64,000 nucleotides of DNA from Sporomusa ovata DSM 2662. Its GTDB lineage: Bacteria > Bacillota > Negativicutes > Sporomusales > Sporomusaceae. Below the pieces are notes generated by a model. It saw only the letters and a list, made by a program, of their open reading frames with translations, did not search any database and was not told the origin of the DNA. The DNA is taken from contig NZ_ASXP01000003.1 in NCBI RefSeq assembly GCF_000445445.1, positions 620,001 to 684,000 on the forward strand. The letters run 5' to 3'. Made by a program: the position numbers and the translations under genes. Below are positions 15,720 through 24,372 of this stretch, one piece after another; the stretch's first letter is position 1, and each line of letters starts with the position of its first letter.

Positions 15720-16277
15720 TTAGTAGTCAGACTTCAGTAGCGAATAGCAATATTGGTCGACAAATTTGCCCCGGGCAAATTCGTATTCACGCAGGAGACC
15801 ATCCAGCTTGAATCCCATTTTTTCTAAAGTCCCTGTGGACTTGATATTGCCGACGTTTACAAAAGCCTCAATTCGATTAACCGCCATTTTTTCAAACCCG
15901 TAGTGCAAGATAGCAGTTAACGCTTCTGTCATAAACCCTTGCCGCCAATAGGCTTGTCCCAATTCATATCCCATTTCAGCCCGACAGTGTTCTGGATTAT
16001 AGTTATGAAAACCGCAAGTACCAAGAACTTTGCCCTCCTGCCTGCTGGTAATCGCCCAGCGAATACCCTGATTGCTTTCAGGTAAGCTGTTTAGAAGTTC
16101 AATCATAGCAACAGCTTCTTCTAGTTTTTTGAAAGGCTCAAGTGTCAGATACTCGGTGACCTCCGGGGCTGACCAATATTGCAGCAATATTGTGGCATCA
16201 TCTGTTAACAGTTGACGTAGAATCAGCCTATCAGTCTCAATTGCGGGAAATGGGTTTTGTTGATTTATGATTATCAA
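15720..16277 (-). CDS. GNAT-family N-acetyltransferase (RimJ/RimL-like)
   Basis: 185 aa starting at TTG 16277 (GGGAGGAAG upstream). The N-terminus ETDRLILRQL and the later ELGQAYWRQGFMTEAL acetyl-CoA loop, followed by NIKSTGTLEKMGF, are typical of the RimJ/RimL group that acetylates protein N-termini or small amines. The substrate is unknown. It is the first gene of a two-gene unit with the HAD hydrolase. Confidence 0.85.
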   Translation of the reverse strand: MIIINQQNPFPAIETDRLILRQLLTDDATILLQYWSAPEVTEYLTLEPFKKLEEAVAMIELLNSLPESNQGIRWAITSRQEGKVLGTCGFHNYNPEHCRAEMGYELGQAYWRQGFMTEALTAILHYGFEKMAVNRIEAFVNVGNIKSTGTLEKMGFKLDGLLREYEFARGKFVDQYCYSLLKSDY

Positions 16278-16350
16278 TTAAACGCTTCCTCCCTTCTGCT
16301 CAAAATCAAAAAACGATCTTACTATCTGTCGAATTGGGGTTTCATATTTG

Positions 16351-16380
16351 TTGACAACCCCGCAAAAGTGCTGTTACAAT
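16351..16380 (+). promoter_or_regulatory. Sigma-A promoter of xpt
   Basis: TTGACA (16351-16356), an 18-bp spacer and TACAAT (16375-16380), 68 bp before the gene. No purine-riboswitch core is visible in the leader. Confidence 0.7.
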
Positions 16381-16447
16381 AAGGCTTAAACAACTTGGGA
16401 ATCATATATATTTCGGTTATTATCCCACACAATACAGGGAGGCTGTT

Positions 16448-17017
16448 ATGGATTTATTAAAACAACGAATTCAGACAGATGGTCTGATCATAAATAACTC
16501 TTTACTCAAAGTTGACTCATTTTTGAACCAGCAGATTGATCCTGAACTTATGATGAAGATTGGCGAAGAGTTTGTCCGCCGGTTTAAGGATGAAAAAATC
16601 ACTAAGATTTTGACAATCGAATCTTCAGGCATTGCCGTTTCAGTTATGACCGGACTAATTCTTAAGGTGCCGGTCATTTTCGCCCGCAAACATAAACCCA
16701 AGGTTACTGGAGATGAGGTATATACGGCTAAAGTATATTCGTATACCAAGGGTGAAAGCAACACTATCATGATCTCCAAACAATTTTTGCAGCCTGAGGA
16801 CAATGTACTCATTATTGATGATTTTTTGGCAAATGGCGAAGCAGCAGCCGGTCTGGCCAATATTGTCGAGCAAGCTAACGCTAAGCTGGCCGGCATCGGC
16901 ATTGTCATCGAAAAATCCTTCCAGCCGGGCGCACAGAAACTAACAGCAGCCGGATATCGTGTAGAATCACTTGCCCGAATAAAAGCGTTTTCCAATGGCC
17001 AGGTGGAGTTTATGTAG
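16448..17017 (+). CDS. xpt: Xanthine phosphoribosyltransferase
   Basis: 189 aa, the usual length. It converts xanthine and PRPP to XMP in purine salvage in the cytoplasm. The PRPP-binding motif VLIIDDFLANGEAAAGL (about 119-135) and the N-terminal MDLLKQRIQTDGLII, ITKILTIESSGIAV and VPVIFARKHKP segments are characteristic of Xpt rather than hypoxanthine-guanine enzymes. ATG 16448 follows cagggaggctgtt. In many Firmicutes xpt is under a purine riboswitch; here only a plain promoter is seen. Confidence 0.93.
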   Translation: MDLLKQRIQTDGLIINNSLLKVDSFLNQQIDPELMMKIGEEFVRRFKDEKITKILTIESSGIAVSVMTGLILKVPVIFARKHKPKVTGDEVYTAKVYSYTKGESNTIMISKQFLQPEDNVLIIDDFLANGEAAAGLANIVEQANAKLAGIGIVIEKSFQPGAQKLTAAGYRVESLARIKAFSNGQVEFM

Positions 17018-17492
17018 CCGGACCGAATTGAGCCACTAGCAGACATTTACCTTTTTTATCGGGAGATTTTCGCTCCCGCGGCTCCATGGGTACAAAACCA
17101 ATCTTGAAATACATGGGGTTATCCCAAGTGCAAACCATTACACTAAATGCCTCTGAACCATGATGATCCCGTATCCGGCGCAGCCGCTCAGTAAGCATTA
17201 ACGAATTAATCCCGCGGTGTCTCCACTTGGGTAACACGGTGGCCCAGGACAATTCATAAAGCCAAAAGGAGCACATGGACGGCGCCCAGGCGGCTACTCC
17301 AATTATCTGATTATCAACAATGGCCACAATAAAATGGGCGCGGATGTAACCATTAATATCGCCATTTAAAAAGGCCTGCATTTCCGCTTTTACATAAAAC
17401 AAACTATCTTCATCCCAATCACTAACTTTAAAAACAGCCAAAGCTTCTTCTAATCTATCTGGGGTTAAATCTACTATTTCAACCGTTTCCAT
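17010..17492 (-). CDS. GNAT-family N-acetyltransferase
   Basis: 160 aa from ATG 17492, which has agggtaagg at the right distance; an upstream TTG at 17516 overlaps that site and is less likely. Core motifs are HFIVAIVDNQIIGVAAW (strand beta4 region) and LPKWRHRGINSLMLTERL, the acetyl-CoA pyrophosphate loop. The 3' end overlaps that of the convergent xpt gene by 8 bp. The acetyl acceptor is not predictable. Confidence 0.8.
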   Translation of the reverse strand: METVEIVDLTPDRLEEALAVFKVSDWDEDSLFYVKAEMQAFLNGDINGYIRAHFIVAIVDNQIIGVAAWAPSMCSFWLYELSWATVLPKWRHRGINSLMLTERLRRIRDHHGSEAFSVMVCTWDNPMYFKIGFVPMEPRERKSPDKKGKCLLVAQFGPAT

Positions 17493-17528
17493 CGCCTTAC
17501 CCTTCCCTTCACACAACCTTCTATAAAT

Positions 17529-17576
17529 AAAGAGTCATAATCTCCAGGGAGTACCTTGAAGATTATGGCTCTTTTC
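17529..17576. terminator. Intrinsic terminator
   Basis: aaagagtcataatct (17529-17543) pairs with agattatggctctttt (17560-17575). It lies just upstream of the GNAT gene and just downstream of the 17615 gene on the minus strand, which it terminates. Confidence 0.85.
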
Positions 17577-17614
17577 GCTATGCTGCACAACTTTTCCTGC
17601 CTATGCTGCTGCAA

Positions 17615-19006
17615 TTAATGCATTTGAAGTTCCCGTTGCTGATACTGTACCTTCTGAGCACCCACCTGATGAGATGACCTGTGACTAGCCGCATAACGAA
17701 TCCCGGCAAATTCCGCCAAATCCTTTTCCACTGAAACAAGATCGCTGCGATCTAAATCCCGTAATGCTTGCCTGCCAACCGCTTGCGCAGCAAGCTGCAT
17801 TTCGGCCCGGCAGGAGTTTAAAAAGTTAGCCAAATGTTGTGCTGCGTTGTCAACATCCAGTTTGTCATTCATTTTTCCTGTATACATCGCCATTTGGGTA
17901 GGCGTTGCCTGTGGCAGCGTTTTTGCGACTTGGGCCTGCATGGCGGCCATCAATGCAATGCTGCCAATATAGACAGCGTCAGCCCCAAGCGCCAAGGCCT
18001 TAAGAAAATGTCCCGGGGTTGTCAGCCCGCCTGTGGCAATTACGTTAAAACGGCTGCGCAGATTATTTTCCTCTAGCCAGTCTATCGTTCGCACAAGAGT
18101 ATGGAAGGTAGGTAAGCCAACATTATCTTGTAACGTAGGATTGGACGCAGCCGTCCCGCCTTCCGAACCATCAACAACAATATAGTCGGCCTGAGTTTGA
18201 GCAATTACTGCCAGTTCGTATTCTATGTAATCCGTGCCGGCGATTTTTACGCCTACTGGTACATCATACTGGGCTTTCATAGCGTTAACCATAGTAATAT
18301 AATCCTGGGATGTTTGTTTCCCCGGCATTCTCGCGTACACTGTGTTACCCTGCCCGTCCTCCAAATGCCAGGCTTGTCGCAAATGTCGCCCGATTTTGTC
18401 AGCAGGCATAGGCTCGTCGACGGCGCCACCCCAGGCTCCCTGACCTAATTGAATCTCAATCGCATCCAACCGGCTCAGTTGCTCCTGTCCGCTTAGCTGC
18501 CCGCCCCGGTGATACTGTCCGATCAGAAATTTGGCCGCGTCACGTTCCTCATTGGTAACAGCCGATTCACCTGTATTAGTAGAGGTGCCGGCCAGCGCCG
18601 CCCCTTTGGCCAACGCCATCTTCATAAGCAAACTCAAGGAGCCGCCATAGGACATGCCGGTAATCATGATCGGTATAGCTAATTGCAGGGGCCGTTTTGC
18701 CAGCGGACCAATCACAGTTGTCGTATCGACCTGCGTATAATCAGGATACGGCAGTTTAAATAGTTGTTTGGGGTTAAGTAATAGCTGATCCCAGGGTGAC
18801 AAAACAACCGGGCTGCCTAATGGCCGGGTCAATTCTGTGCCTAGTTCAGCCCGCATAGCCGCTTCCATAATGGCGCGGGGCGATAATTTCTCGGCCACGC
18901 ATACCATGAGAAACGGGTTATCCGGATAATCTTCTGTTAGCATTTTAGCCATAGCTTCATCAGCCATCGGATCCATCAGCTTCATCATCAACCAGCTTAA
19001 TAACAT
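17615..19006 (-). CDS. FMN-binding glutamate synthase-domain protein
   Basis: 463 aa from ATG 19006, preceded by ggaggtgattt; a 33-codon upstream extension lacks a ribosome-binding site. The body is the FMN/alpha-beta barrel of glutamate synthase: ITGMSYGGSLSLLMKMALAKGA, STNTGESAVTNEE, GAWGG, VGVKIAGTDYIEYE, DYIVVDGSEGGTAA and FNVIATGGLTTPGHFLKALALGADAVYIGS. It lacks the amidotransferase domain of complete GltB and the cysteine set for a 3Fe-4S cluster is not evident. Stand-alone versions are widespread in anaerobes and their reaction is unsettled. No GltD partner is nearby. Confidence 0.85.
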   Translation of the reverse strand: MLLSWLMMKLMDPMADEAMAKMLTEDYPDNPFLMVCVAEKLSPRAIMEAAMRAELGTELTRPLGSPVVLSPWDQLLLNPKQLFKLPYPDYTQVDTTTVIGPLAKRPLQLAIPIMITGMSYGGSLSLLMKMALAKGAALAGTSTNTGESAVTNEERDAAKFLIGQYHRGGQLSGQEQLSRLDAIEIQLGQGAWGGAVDEPMPADKIGRHLRQAWHLEDGQGNTVYARMPGKQTSQDYITMVNAMKAQYDVPVGVKIAGTDYIEYELAVIAQTQADYIVVDGSEGGTAASNPTLQDNVGLPTFHTLVRTIDWLEENNLRSRFNVIATGGLTTPGHFLKALALGADAVYIGSIALMAAMQAQVAKTLPQATPTQMAMYTGKMNDKLDVDNAAQHLANFLNSCRAEMQLAAQAVGRQALRDLDRSDLVSVEKDLAEFAGIRYAASHRSSHQVGAQKVQYQQRELQMH

Positions 19007-19167
19007 GAAATCACCTCCGTATTTAGCTGATAGTCTGCCCGAATTCCGACATTTGTACACAATGAGCAGGCGAGACAACGCAAACTTTTTTCTGTAACCT
19101 GCCATCGGATAATAACTAACAAATTCCTAATAATAACGATAACACTAATTCTAGGAGGTTTGCAAAA

Positions 19168-19617
19168 ATGATTTATTCTAAGATCGCACAGGCAGTCACC
19201 TTATTACTCCTGGTAAGCAGCTTGCTAATTGGGGGCTGCGCCACCGACATGACGCCTGTTGAACCGCAGAACCCAACTGTGCCTCCTGCTCCAGCTAATC
19301 AAACCAGTAACGTCCAGGAATACAAGGTCACTTATAATTATGGTGATACCGGCCCAGTTCAGCTTTCAGCCAATAATCTGGTACTCAAGATAGGTCAAAA
19401 GCTTATTCTGCAGCCAGCCTCCGGTCTGACCAAAAACACCCGTTTTACGTCAGGCAATGACAGTTTTTGGGGTGACGTGATGCAGCAGGAAGGCGAGCAA
19501 AGCAGCACCGGTCAGCTGGTCTTTGTCGCTAAACAAGCCGGCAAAGGCAAGCTTCAAATTATTCCCAACAGTACAGAGACCGCCAGGGCAACCGACCTGT
19601 GGGTTACGGTACAATAG
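19168..19617 (+). CDS. Lipoprotein with Ig-like C-terminal domain
   Basis: 149 aa. A lipoprotein signal peptide ends at the lipobox LIGGC (Cys near residue 25). A short Pro/Thr linker is followed by a beta-rich domain (about 50-149) containing VLKIGQKLILQPASG and KQAGKGKLQI, reminiscent of bacterial Ig-like/protease-inhibitor (chagasin-like) folds. ATG 19168 follows aggaggtttgcaaaa. It is a single gene with its own terminator. Exact function is unknown; a surface-exposed inhibitor or adhesin-like role is speculation. Confidence 0.75.
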   Translation: MIYSKIAQAVTLLLLVSSLLIGGCATDMTPVEPQNPTVPPAPANQTSNVQEYKVTYNYGDTGPVQLSANNLVLKIGQKLILQPASGLTKNTRFTSGNDSFWGDVMQQEGEQSSTGQLVFVAKQAGKGKLQIIPNSTETARATDLWVTVQ

Positions 19618-19619
19618 CT

Positions 19620-19656
19620 AGTAAAAAGCAGGACGCTCAGCGCCCTGCTTTTTACT
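19620..19656. terminator. Bidirectional intrinsic terminator
   Basis: agtaaaaagcagg (19620-19632) pairs perfectly with cctgctttttact (19644-19656), between the lipoprotein gene and the convergent flavoprotein gene. Confidence 0.88.
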
Positions 19657-19660
19657 GCTT

Positions 19661-20239
19661 CTATATAGACTGTATTAACAACTTGCCAAGTTCAAACGCC
19701 CGTTCCAGGTCGGTTGGTCGCTTTGAGAGCGGCCTGGCATCTAAATCAGGCAGCGTGAGACTACCGATATTTTTTACCCCAATCATTTTAAAAAATAAAC
19801 TTGCTACATGCTCTGAGCCGGTAAACTGCCCCTCATAGGGTGGTTGACCACCTGTTGCAATAAATAAGCCGGGACGTTTTTTCCCTGCAAATGCATCCGA
19901 TTTCATTATATATTTAGCAGACCAAAATGGCTGGCAACGATCAATCATCACCTTTGTTTGGGCACTCATACCACTAAAATATATCGGAGCAGCTAAAATA
20001 ACCGCGTCTGCCGCAACTATTGCCGCATAGACTGGCTCCATGTCATCTTGCAAGCGGCAGCGTCCGGTCTTAAAACAACTGTCACAAGCCTGACAAGGTG
20101 TAAGCTTGCATTGATTAAGCCAGACTTTTTCAACCTCAACTTCGCTGCATGCAGCCGCTCCCCGCAGCACTTCCCCAACGACCAGACTGTTTGTCCCATG
20201 AACTCTGGGACTACCCAGCAGTACTAATACTTTTACCAT
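19661..20239 (-). CDS. Flavodoxin-fold NAD(P)H:FMN oxidoreductase, iron-sulfur flavoprotein type
   Basis: 192 aa from ATG 20239 with ggaggggacggt upstream. The FMN-binding N-terminus is VLVLLGSPRVHGTNSL. The loop CKLTPCQACDSCFKTGRC (about 45-62) holds the CxxCxxC-type cysteines of iron-sulfur flavoproteins, and LAAPIYFSGMSAQTKVMIDR follows. It is the last gene of the ABC-transporter unit (20256-22710), 17 bp after the permease. It may provide reduced flavin or reduce the imported compound; pairing of FMN reductase and NitT/TauT transporters recalls sulfonate use (Ssu), but no monooxygenase is present. Confidence 0.82.
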   Translation of the reverse strand: MVKVLVLLGSPRVHGTNSLVVGEVLRGAAACSEVEVEKVWLNQCKLTPCQACDSCFKTGRCRLQDDMEPVYAAIVAADAVILAAPIYFSGMSAQTKVMIDRCQPFWSAKYIMKSDAFAGKKRPGLFIATGGQPPYEGQFTGSEHVASLFFKMIGVKNIGSLTLPDLDARPLSKRPTDLERAFELGKLLIQSI

Positions 20240-20255
20240 ACCGTCCCCTCCATAG

Positions 20256-21011
20256 TTACTTATACTGCCAGCCACACAATTTTCGCTCCAAGTAATCAAT
20301 GGTTCCAAATAAAATCAACCCGATAGTGCTTAATACGACTATACCGGAATACATTTCAAGATAATTAACCCTGAGCCATGCATCCATAATAAAATACCCC
20401 ATCCCATACTGAGTTCCAAAGGTTTCGGTAAAAAAGAGTACCGATACAGCTGTAGCCATAGCCACCCGTAACGCTGTTAAAAATTTTGGCATAGAAGCCG
20501 GAATGAGAATATCGCGAAAGATGTCAGTAAACCCGGCTCCTAGTGAATATAACGGATAGTAGGTTTCTTTGGGAATTCCTTTAACCCCATCCCTTACCGC
20601 AACAATTACCTGAAAGACAACAATTAAAAAGATCATTAGAATCTTTGCTCCCTCACCTAAGCCCAACAGTAACATTACAACAGGCAGAAGGGCAATTTTA
20701 GGTATCGGGTATGTTAAATAAACGAGGGGCGATAGCAGCCTGTCCCATTTGGAGAAATAACCCATGCAAAGACCCAACGGAACACCAATAAGGACGGCAA
20801 CCAGAACTCCAGCAACAATCCGCCACAAACTATAAAGCCCATGAACAGCAATTTGCGGCAGGAAAATATGGAGTAAATTAACAAGTACAATCCCCGGAGA
20901 TGGAATAATGGGCAGCTGCAGCCAACTGGCAGCTGCCTGCCACAGAATTAGGAAGATTAGCATACCATAGAAATACCAAACCCCTGCTCCTTTTTCTTTC
21001 ATTTTGACCAA
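20256..21011 (-). CDS. ABC transporter permease, NitT/TauT (SsuC) type
   Basis: 250 aa with about six membrane helices and a BPD-transport inner-membrane domain. The EAA-like loop is AGFTDIFRDILIPASMPKFLTALRVAMA, here split by GAG. It forms the channel for the ATPase encoded immediately upstream; its start region overlaps the ATPase stop by 13 bp (ATG 21002 is an alternative start). The family moves nitrate, sulfonates, taurine or thiamin precursors; the substrate is not clear. Confidence 0.87.
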   Translation of the reverse strand: MVKMKEKGAGVWYFYGMLIFLILWQAAASWLQLPIIPSPGIVLVNLLHIFLPQIAVHGLYSLWRIVAGVLVAVLIGVPLGLCMGYFSKWDRLLSPLVYLTYPIPKIALLPVVMLLLGLGEGAKILMIFLIVVFQVIVAVRDGVKGIPKETYYPLYSLGAGFTDIFRDILIPASMPKFLTALRVAMATAVSVLFFTETFGTQYGMGYFIMDAWLRVNYLEMYSGIVVLSTIGLILFGTIDYLERKLCGWQYK

Positions 21012-21751
21012 TCCTCTTTTATTGTCTTGCGTAACTCAAGACAGAGTTGAAAAAAATCCTGGCGGTTGCGAATATCTTCTACTCCAAAAAGTGGATTATC
21101 AAATACTTTGCTGACTGTCCCCGGAGCAGCCGATAAAATCACGATTTTCCGGCCTAAATATACAGCTTCTTCCACATGATGGGTGACCAGGATAGTGGAA
21201 ACAGAATATTTTCTCCAAACAGCTAAAAACACATTCTGTATTTCTTCCCGCGTCATAGCGTCCAGGGCGGAAAATGGCTCATCCATCAGTAACAAATCCG
21301 GCTGCAGTAAAAAAGCACGAGCTAACGCAACACGCTGCTGCTGACCACCACTGAGTTCGCCGGGATAGCGGGTTTCCAAGCCGCCCAGCCCCAGCAGTTG
21401 CACCATCTCTGCAAGATTCTCGCCGCAGTCACCGGTATTTTTGTTCTTAATTTTTACACCGAGCCGAATGTTGTCTGTTATGTTTTTCCAGGGCAATAAC
21501 CCATAGTTCTGTGGAATAAACCCAATAGTCTGCTGCTCAGGCATAACCGGTTGTCCATTAATTAGGACAGTACCGTCAAAGCAGGTAATAATTCCGGCCA
21601 GGATTTTTAACAGTGTTGATTTTCCACAACCGGAAGGACCAATAATAGCACAAGTCTCCCCGGCAGCCAGCTCCAGATTAATATCTGTAAGCACCTTGGT
21701 GCGGACTCCGCTCGATTCATAAGCAATATGCAAAGCTTTAATCTGGATCAT
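20999..21751 (-). CDS. ABC transporter ATP-binding protein, NitT/TauT (SsuB) type
   Basis: 250 aa. Walker A GPSGCGKST at residues 38-46, Q-loop IPQNYGLLPW near 79-88, signature LSGGQQQRVALARA from 133 and Walker B LLLMDEPFSALD near 156. A switch histidine is in ILVTHHVEEA. The GLLPW after the Q-loop is typical of the nitrate/sulfonate/taurine subfamily. It lies in the order binding protein, ATPase, permease, flavoprotein. Confidence 0.92.
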   Translation of the reverse strand: MIQIKALHIAYESSGVRTKVLTDINLELAAGETCAIIGPSGCGKSTLLKILAGIITCFDGTVLINGQPVMPEQQTIGFIPQNYGLLPWKNITDNIRLGVKIKNKNTGDCGENLAEMVQLLGLGGLETRYPGELSGGQQQRVALARAFLLQPDLLLMDEPFSALDAMTREEIQNVFLAVWRKYSVSTILVTHHVEEAVYLGRKIVILSAAPGTVSKVFDNPLFGVEDIRNRQDFFQLCLELRKTIKEDWSK

Positions 21752-21753
21752 CG

Positions 21754-22710
21754 CTACTGCCTGACAAACCGGGTATCAACCAACTCGGTATATTGATATT
21801 TCTGCTGAATAAGCTGCCTTGACTGCATCCAGGTAATCACATCATCAATATCCTTTTGCTGTGGTGCGGTCGCTTTTTTGTATTTTGGCAGAATAAGCGC
21901 TCCTTTAACGTCTGGCGGAAAGCCGGCTTTTTCGATGACCATATCAATGTAGCTGTCCATCGGTTCGCGCGCCAAATAATCTACAGCCTTGTTATAAGCC
22001 CGATACATAGCCTGAATTTCTTGCTCTTTTTCATTGATGGCCTTAGTAGTAAACAGCATAACTCCTGGATTAATGCCCAATTGCTCCGACGTATTTATTA
22101 CCCTGCCGCCATTTTTTACAGCTACTGTTGCCAGCGGGTCAGGCAAGGTGGCCGCACTAATCTTGTCATTTTGCAGCATTTCCAAGCGTGCCGGAATCTG
22201 CGGAATGACGGTTTTGTTCATATCGGTTGTGGTTAATCCGCCTTCTGTGGCTATCCTGTCAGTGACATATTCAATAATGGTATTTTTAGAAATAGCCACA
22301 TTTTTGCCCTTGAGATCCTGAACAGCTGAGGCTGTCTCGCTTTTATTCACAACTAATTTATAGCTGCCGTTTGTTAAAGCCGTAATTACCGTATCAAAGC
22401 CACCCGCCTTAGCAAAAGCCTCGGCTAACACATCCGAGATGGCACCGTCCAGGTTTCCGCTTTGCAGGGCACTATCCCGTTCCATGGCGCTTTTAAACGG
22501 TTTTAGTGTAACCGTTACCCCTTCTTCTTTAAAATAGCCCTTTTCCTGGGCAATAATAAACGGAATCGAATCTACGTCAGGCATAAGACCAATGGTAATA
22601 TTCTGGAGCTGACCTTGCTTTGGCGCCGTATTTTCTTTTTTTTCACTAGCGCACCCTGCCAAGACCAGCAGCAGCAGTGCAATTGTAATTAAAACAATGT
22701 TTTTCCTCAT
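21754..22710 (-). CDS. ABC transporter substrate-binding lipoprotein, NMT1/THI5-like
   Basis: 318 aa from ATG 22710, placed six bases after GAGG; the ATG four codons upstream has poor spacing. Signal peptide with lipobox LAGC, then an NMT1-type periplasmic binding fold: TIGLMPDVDSIPFIIAQEKGYF, LKPFKSAMERDSALQSGNLDGAI and DLKGKNVAIS. It delivers the ligand to the permease encoded downstream. The family covers thiamin pyrimidine precursors, sulfonates and nitrate. The ligand cannot be assigned. Confidence 0.87.
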   Translation of the reverse strand: MRKNIVLITIALLLLVLAGCASEKKENTAPKQGQLQNITIGLMPDVDSIPFIIAQEKGYFKEEGVTVTLKPFKSAMERDSALQSGNLDGAISDVLAEAFAKAGGFDTVITALTNGSYKLVVNKSETASAVQDLKGKNVAISKNTIIEYVTDRIATEGGLTTTDMNKTVIPQIPARLEMLQNDKISAATLPDPLATVAVKNGGRVINTSEQLGINPGVMLFTTKAINEKEQEIQAMYRAYNKAVDYLAREPMDSYIDMVIEKAGFPPDVKGALILPKYKKATAPQQKDIDDVITWMQSRQLIQQKYQYTELVDTRFVRQ

Positions 22711-22733
22711 TATTAACCTCATTTCCTTTGACT

Positions 22734-22821
22734 AGTATGCTGAGCTCCTTTTATTTGTTCGTCAATCGCTTTACTCTTACCTTTACCGCAACGTAAAATA
22801 TATGTAGAAGCTCAGCATACT
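22734..22821 (-). repeat. Long-range inverted repeat in the leader of the ABC operon
   Basis: agtatgctgagct (22734-22746) and its exact reverse complement agctcagcatact (22809-22821) enclose 62 bp. On the minus strand this makes a 13-bp stem 25 nt before the binding-protein start. It could be the closing stem of a regulatory RNA or a small mobile repeat. It does not match a riboswitch consensus that I know. Confidence 0.6.
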
Positions 22822-22835
22822 CACTATAGCTGGCA

Positions 22836-23528
22836 TTACACACTTGTGGCTAGCTTAGTTGCAAAAATTTCGGCTTCCGGCAAAACTTCTATACTCCACC
22901 AGGGGCCTAAGCTTTGTAGTTCTGTTAAAGAATAACTGCCTGTGGCAACACCGATTGTGTACGCTCCAATGCCTCTACCACACTCAATATCGTGAGGAGT
23001 ATCACCAATTACATAAATTTTATGCTGCCCGGGATCACCCCAGTTTGCCTGCACTATTTTCAGCGCGTTATTGGCTATATCACTTCTCCGCTCGAACTGT
23101 TCTGCAAATGCACTGCTGGCAAAATCAAAATACCGGTCTAGTGCAAAATACTTTAACTTTATTTGGGCGCCCATTTTACTATTGCCTGTTAACAACAGCA
23201 GCTTGTAATCGTCACGCTCATGCAGGCACGCCAATATATTGGCTACCTCAGGCAAAATCAGCCCTTTTCTGGCAACCAGCTCCCGGGGAAGAAGTTCTTC
23301 ATAACGACGGCATAAACAGTCTATCTCACTTAGGCTTGCCTCACGACCGGAAGATACCTCAATAATCTGTCTTGCAATAAAATTGTCTGTCATCCCGGCG
23401 GTAGCAAGAGTGTCAAACTCCAGTGCACGGCCCCAGAGTTCTGTTGTCGCCTGCGCAAAAGCATATAAGCCGGCTTTTGCTGTTCTAATTAGTGTTCCAT
23501 CAATATCCCAAAAAAGTATTTTCAACAA
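22836..23528 (-). CDS. HAD-family hydrolase
   Basis: 230 aa. Motif I FWDIDGTLIRT (residues 5-15), motif II LLLTGNSKMG (about 112-121), and motif IV YVIGDTPHDIECG (about 175-187) are present, with an alpha-helical cap between I and II. It belongs to the phosphoglycolate phosphatase-like group; the substrate is unknown. It precedes the ABC operon by about 120 bp, which contains the inverted repeat at 22734-22821, so it may or may not share that transcript. Confidence 0.85.
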   Translation of the reverse strand: MLKILFWDIDGTLIRTAKAGLYAFAQATTELWGRALEFDTLATAGMTDNFIARQIIEVSSGREASLSEIDCLCRRYEELLPRELVARKGLILPEVANILACLHERDDYKLLLLTGNSKMGAQIKLKYFALDRYFDFASSAFAEQFERRSDIANNALKIVQANWGDPGQHKIYVIGDTPHDIECGRGIGAYTIGVATGSYSLTELQSLGPWWSIEVLPEAEIFATKLATSV

Positions 23529-23944
23529 ACGTCCCCCTAACTGCTTATTCTATTTCCTCTAACAACAGTAATAGAGGGAAGGTTGATCCTTCCCTCTTAC
23601 CAAAAGCGCCCATCCCTATAGCAGTCACTGTACTTGACACACACTAACCTTATACAACTTAGCTTGCGAACGGGAACAACCTAATTTTTACACCCAATGG
23701 AAAGCTGTGATTCAATTGACTTTTTTGAGGAAACGAAAAAACACTACCCCGCCAGATTAACTAACCTACTTTGCAACAAACGGAAAACGGAACGTTTCCT
23801 ACCTACTGCAGCCTGGGTTTGAATCTACGCTATAAGGATGGTGCTTACTTAGATAATAACATAGATAAACCACTTTTGCAAGCACTATTATTCAGAAATT
23901 TTCGATTGTTGCAACCATTGTTTTATTCTGTCTTATTAGTTTCG
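23529..23944. other. Gene-free stretch of about 415 bp
   Basis: I find no credible gene. The only structure is a perfect 10-bp hairpin agagggaagg / ccttccctct (23573-23597) without a T tract on either strand. The rest is AT-rich sequence with no strong promoter pattern. Confidence 0.6.
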
Positions 23945-24178
23945 CTAAACTCTTATAATTGATTTTATTTCATCCTTAGTTGGAACTTTCCCTTTCACCT
24001 TAACAACACCATCCACGACAAGTGCTGGTGTCGTCATAACTCCGTAGGCCATGATATCCTGCATATTTTCCACTTTTACAATCTCGGCGGTAATTCCTAG
24101 CTCAGTAACTGCTTCCATAACCCGTTCGGTTAGGGTATGGCACTTTGCACATCCCATTCCTAATACTTCAATCTTCAT
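23945..24178 (-). CDS. Small thioredoxin-fold protein (redox-active disulfide family)
   Basis: 77 aa from ATG 24178, preceded by aaggggga. It is a glutaredoxin/thioredoxin-sized protein with the active site GCAKCHT (CxxC at residues 9-12) and the cis-proline region VMTTPALVVDG. Such MTH895-like proteins are often encoded beside ArsP/YraQ-type permeases, as here (next gene upstream is divergent in function but same strand, 24373-25377). It may reduce or deliver a thiol-bound metal(loid). Two copies of a 15-bp repeat lie just upstream. Confidence 0.85.
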   Translation of the reverse strand: MKIEVLGMGCAKCHTLTERVMEAVTELGITAEIVKVENMQDIMAYGVMTTPALVVDGVVKVKGKVPTKDEIKSIIRV

Positions 24179-24207
24179 TTTAAATTCCCCCTTGTAATTA
24201 TATAATG

Positions 24208-24254
24208 ATATTAGCATTTTATAATGTGTTAATAGTTATATATTAGCATTTTAT
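24208..24254. promoter_or_regulatory. Repeated AT-rich box, possible metal-regulator operator
   Basis: atattagcattttat occurs at 24208-24222 and again at 24240-24254, a 32-bp (about three helical turns) period, immediately upstream of the thioredoxin-like gene. Similar AT-rich boxes lie before the DGC gene at 34508-34575. An ArsR/SmtB-type site is possible, not shown. Confidence 0.35.
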
Positions 24255-24372
24255 CGCATATAGGTCAATCCCATTTTAATACAAAGTATTGCTGAGTATA
24301 ATTCAAGCCAGCTAGCACATATCACGTTCCTGCTTAGCCTCTTTCTCAATTACTATTTTGAAATTTGTAGGC

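Noticed and set aside
16381..16447. Purine riboswitch before xpt
   Set aside because: The conserved core and three-way junction of the purine aptamer are not present in this short leader.
23771..23962. 63-codon open frame on the plus strand
   Set aside because: Low-complexity AT-rich translation, no ribosome-binding site, end overlaps a real minus-strand gene.
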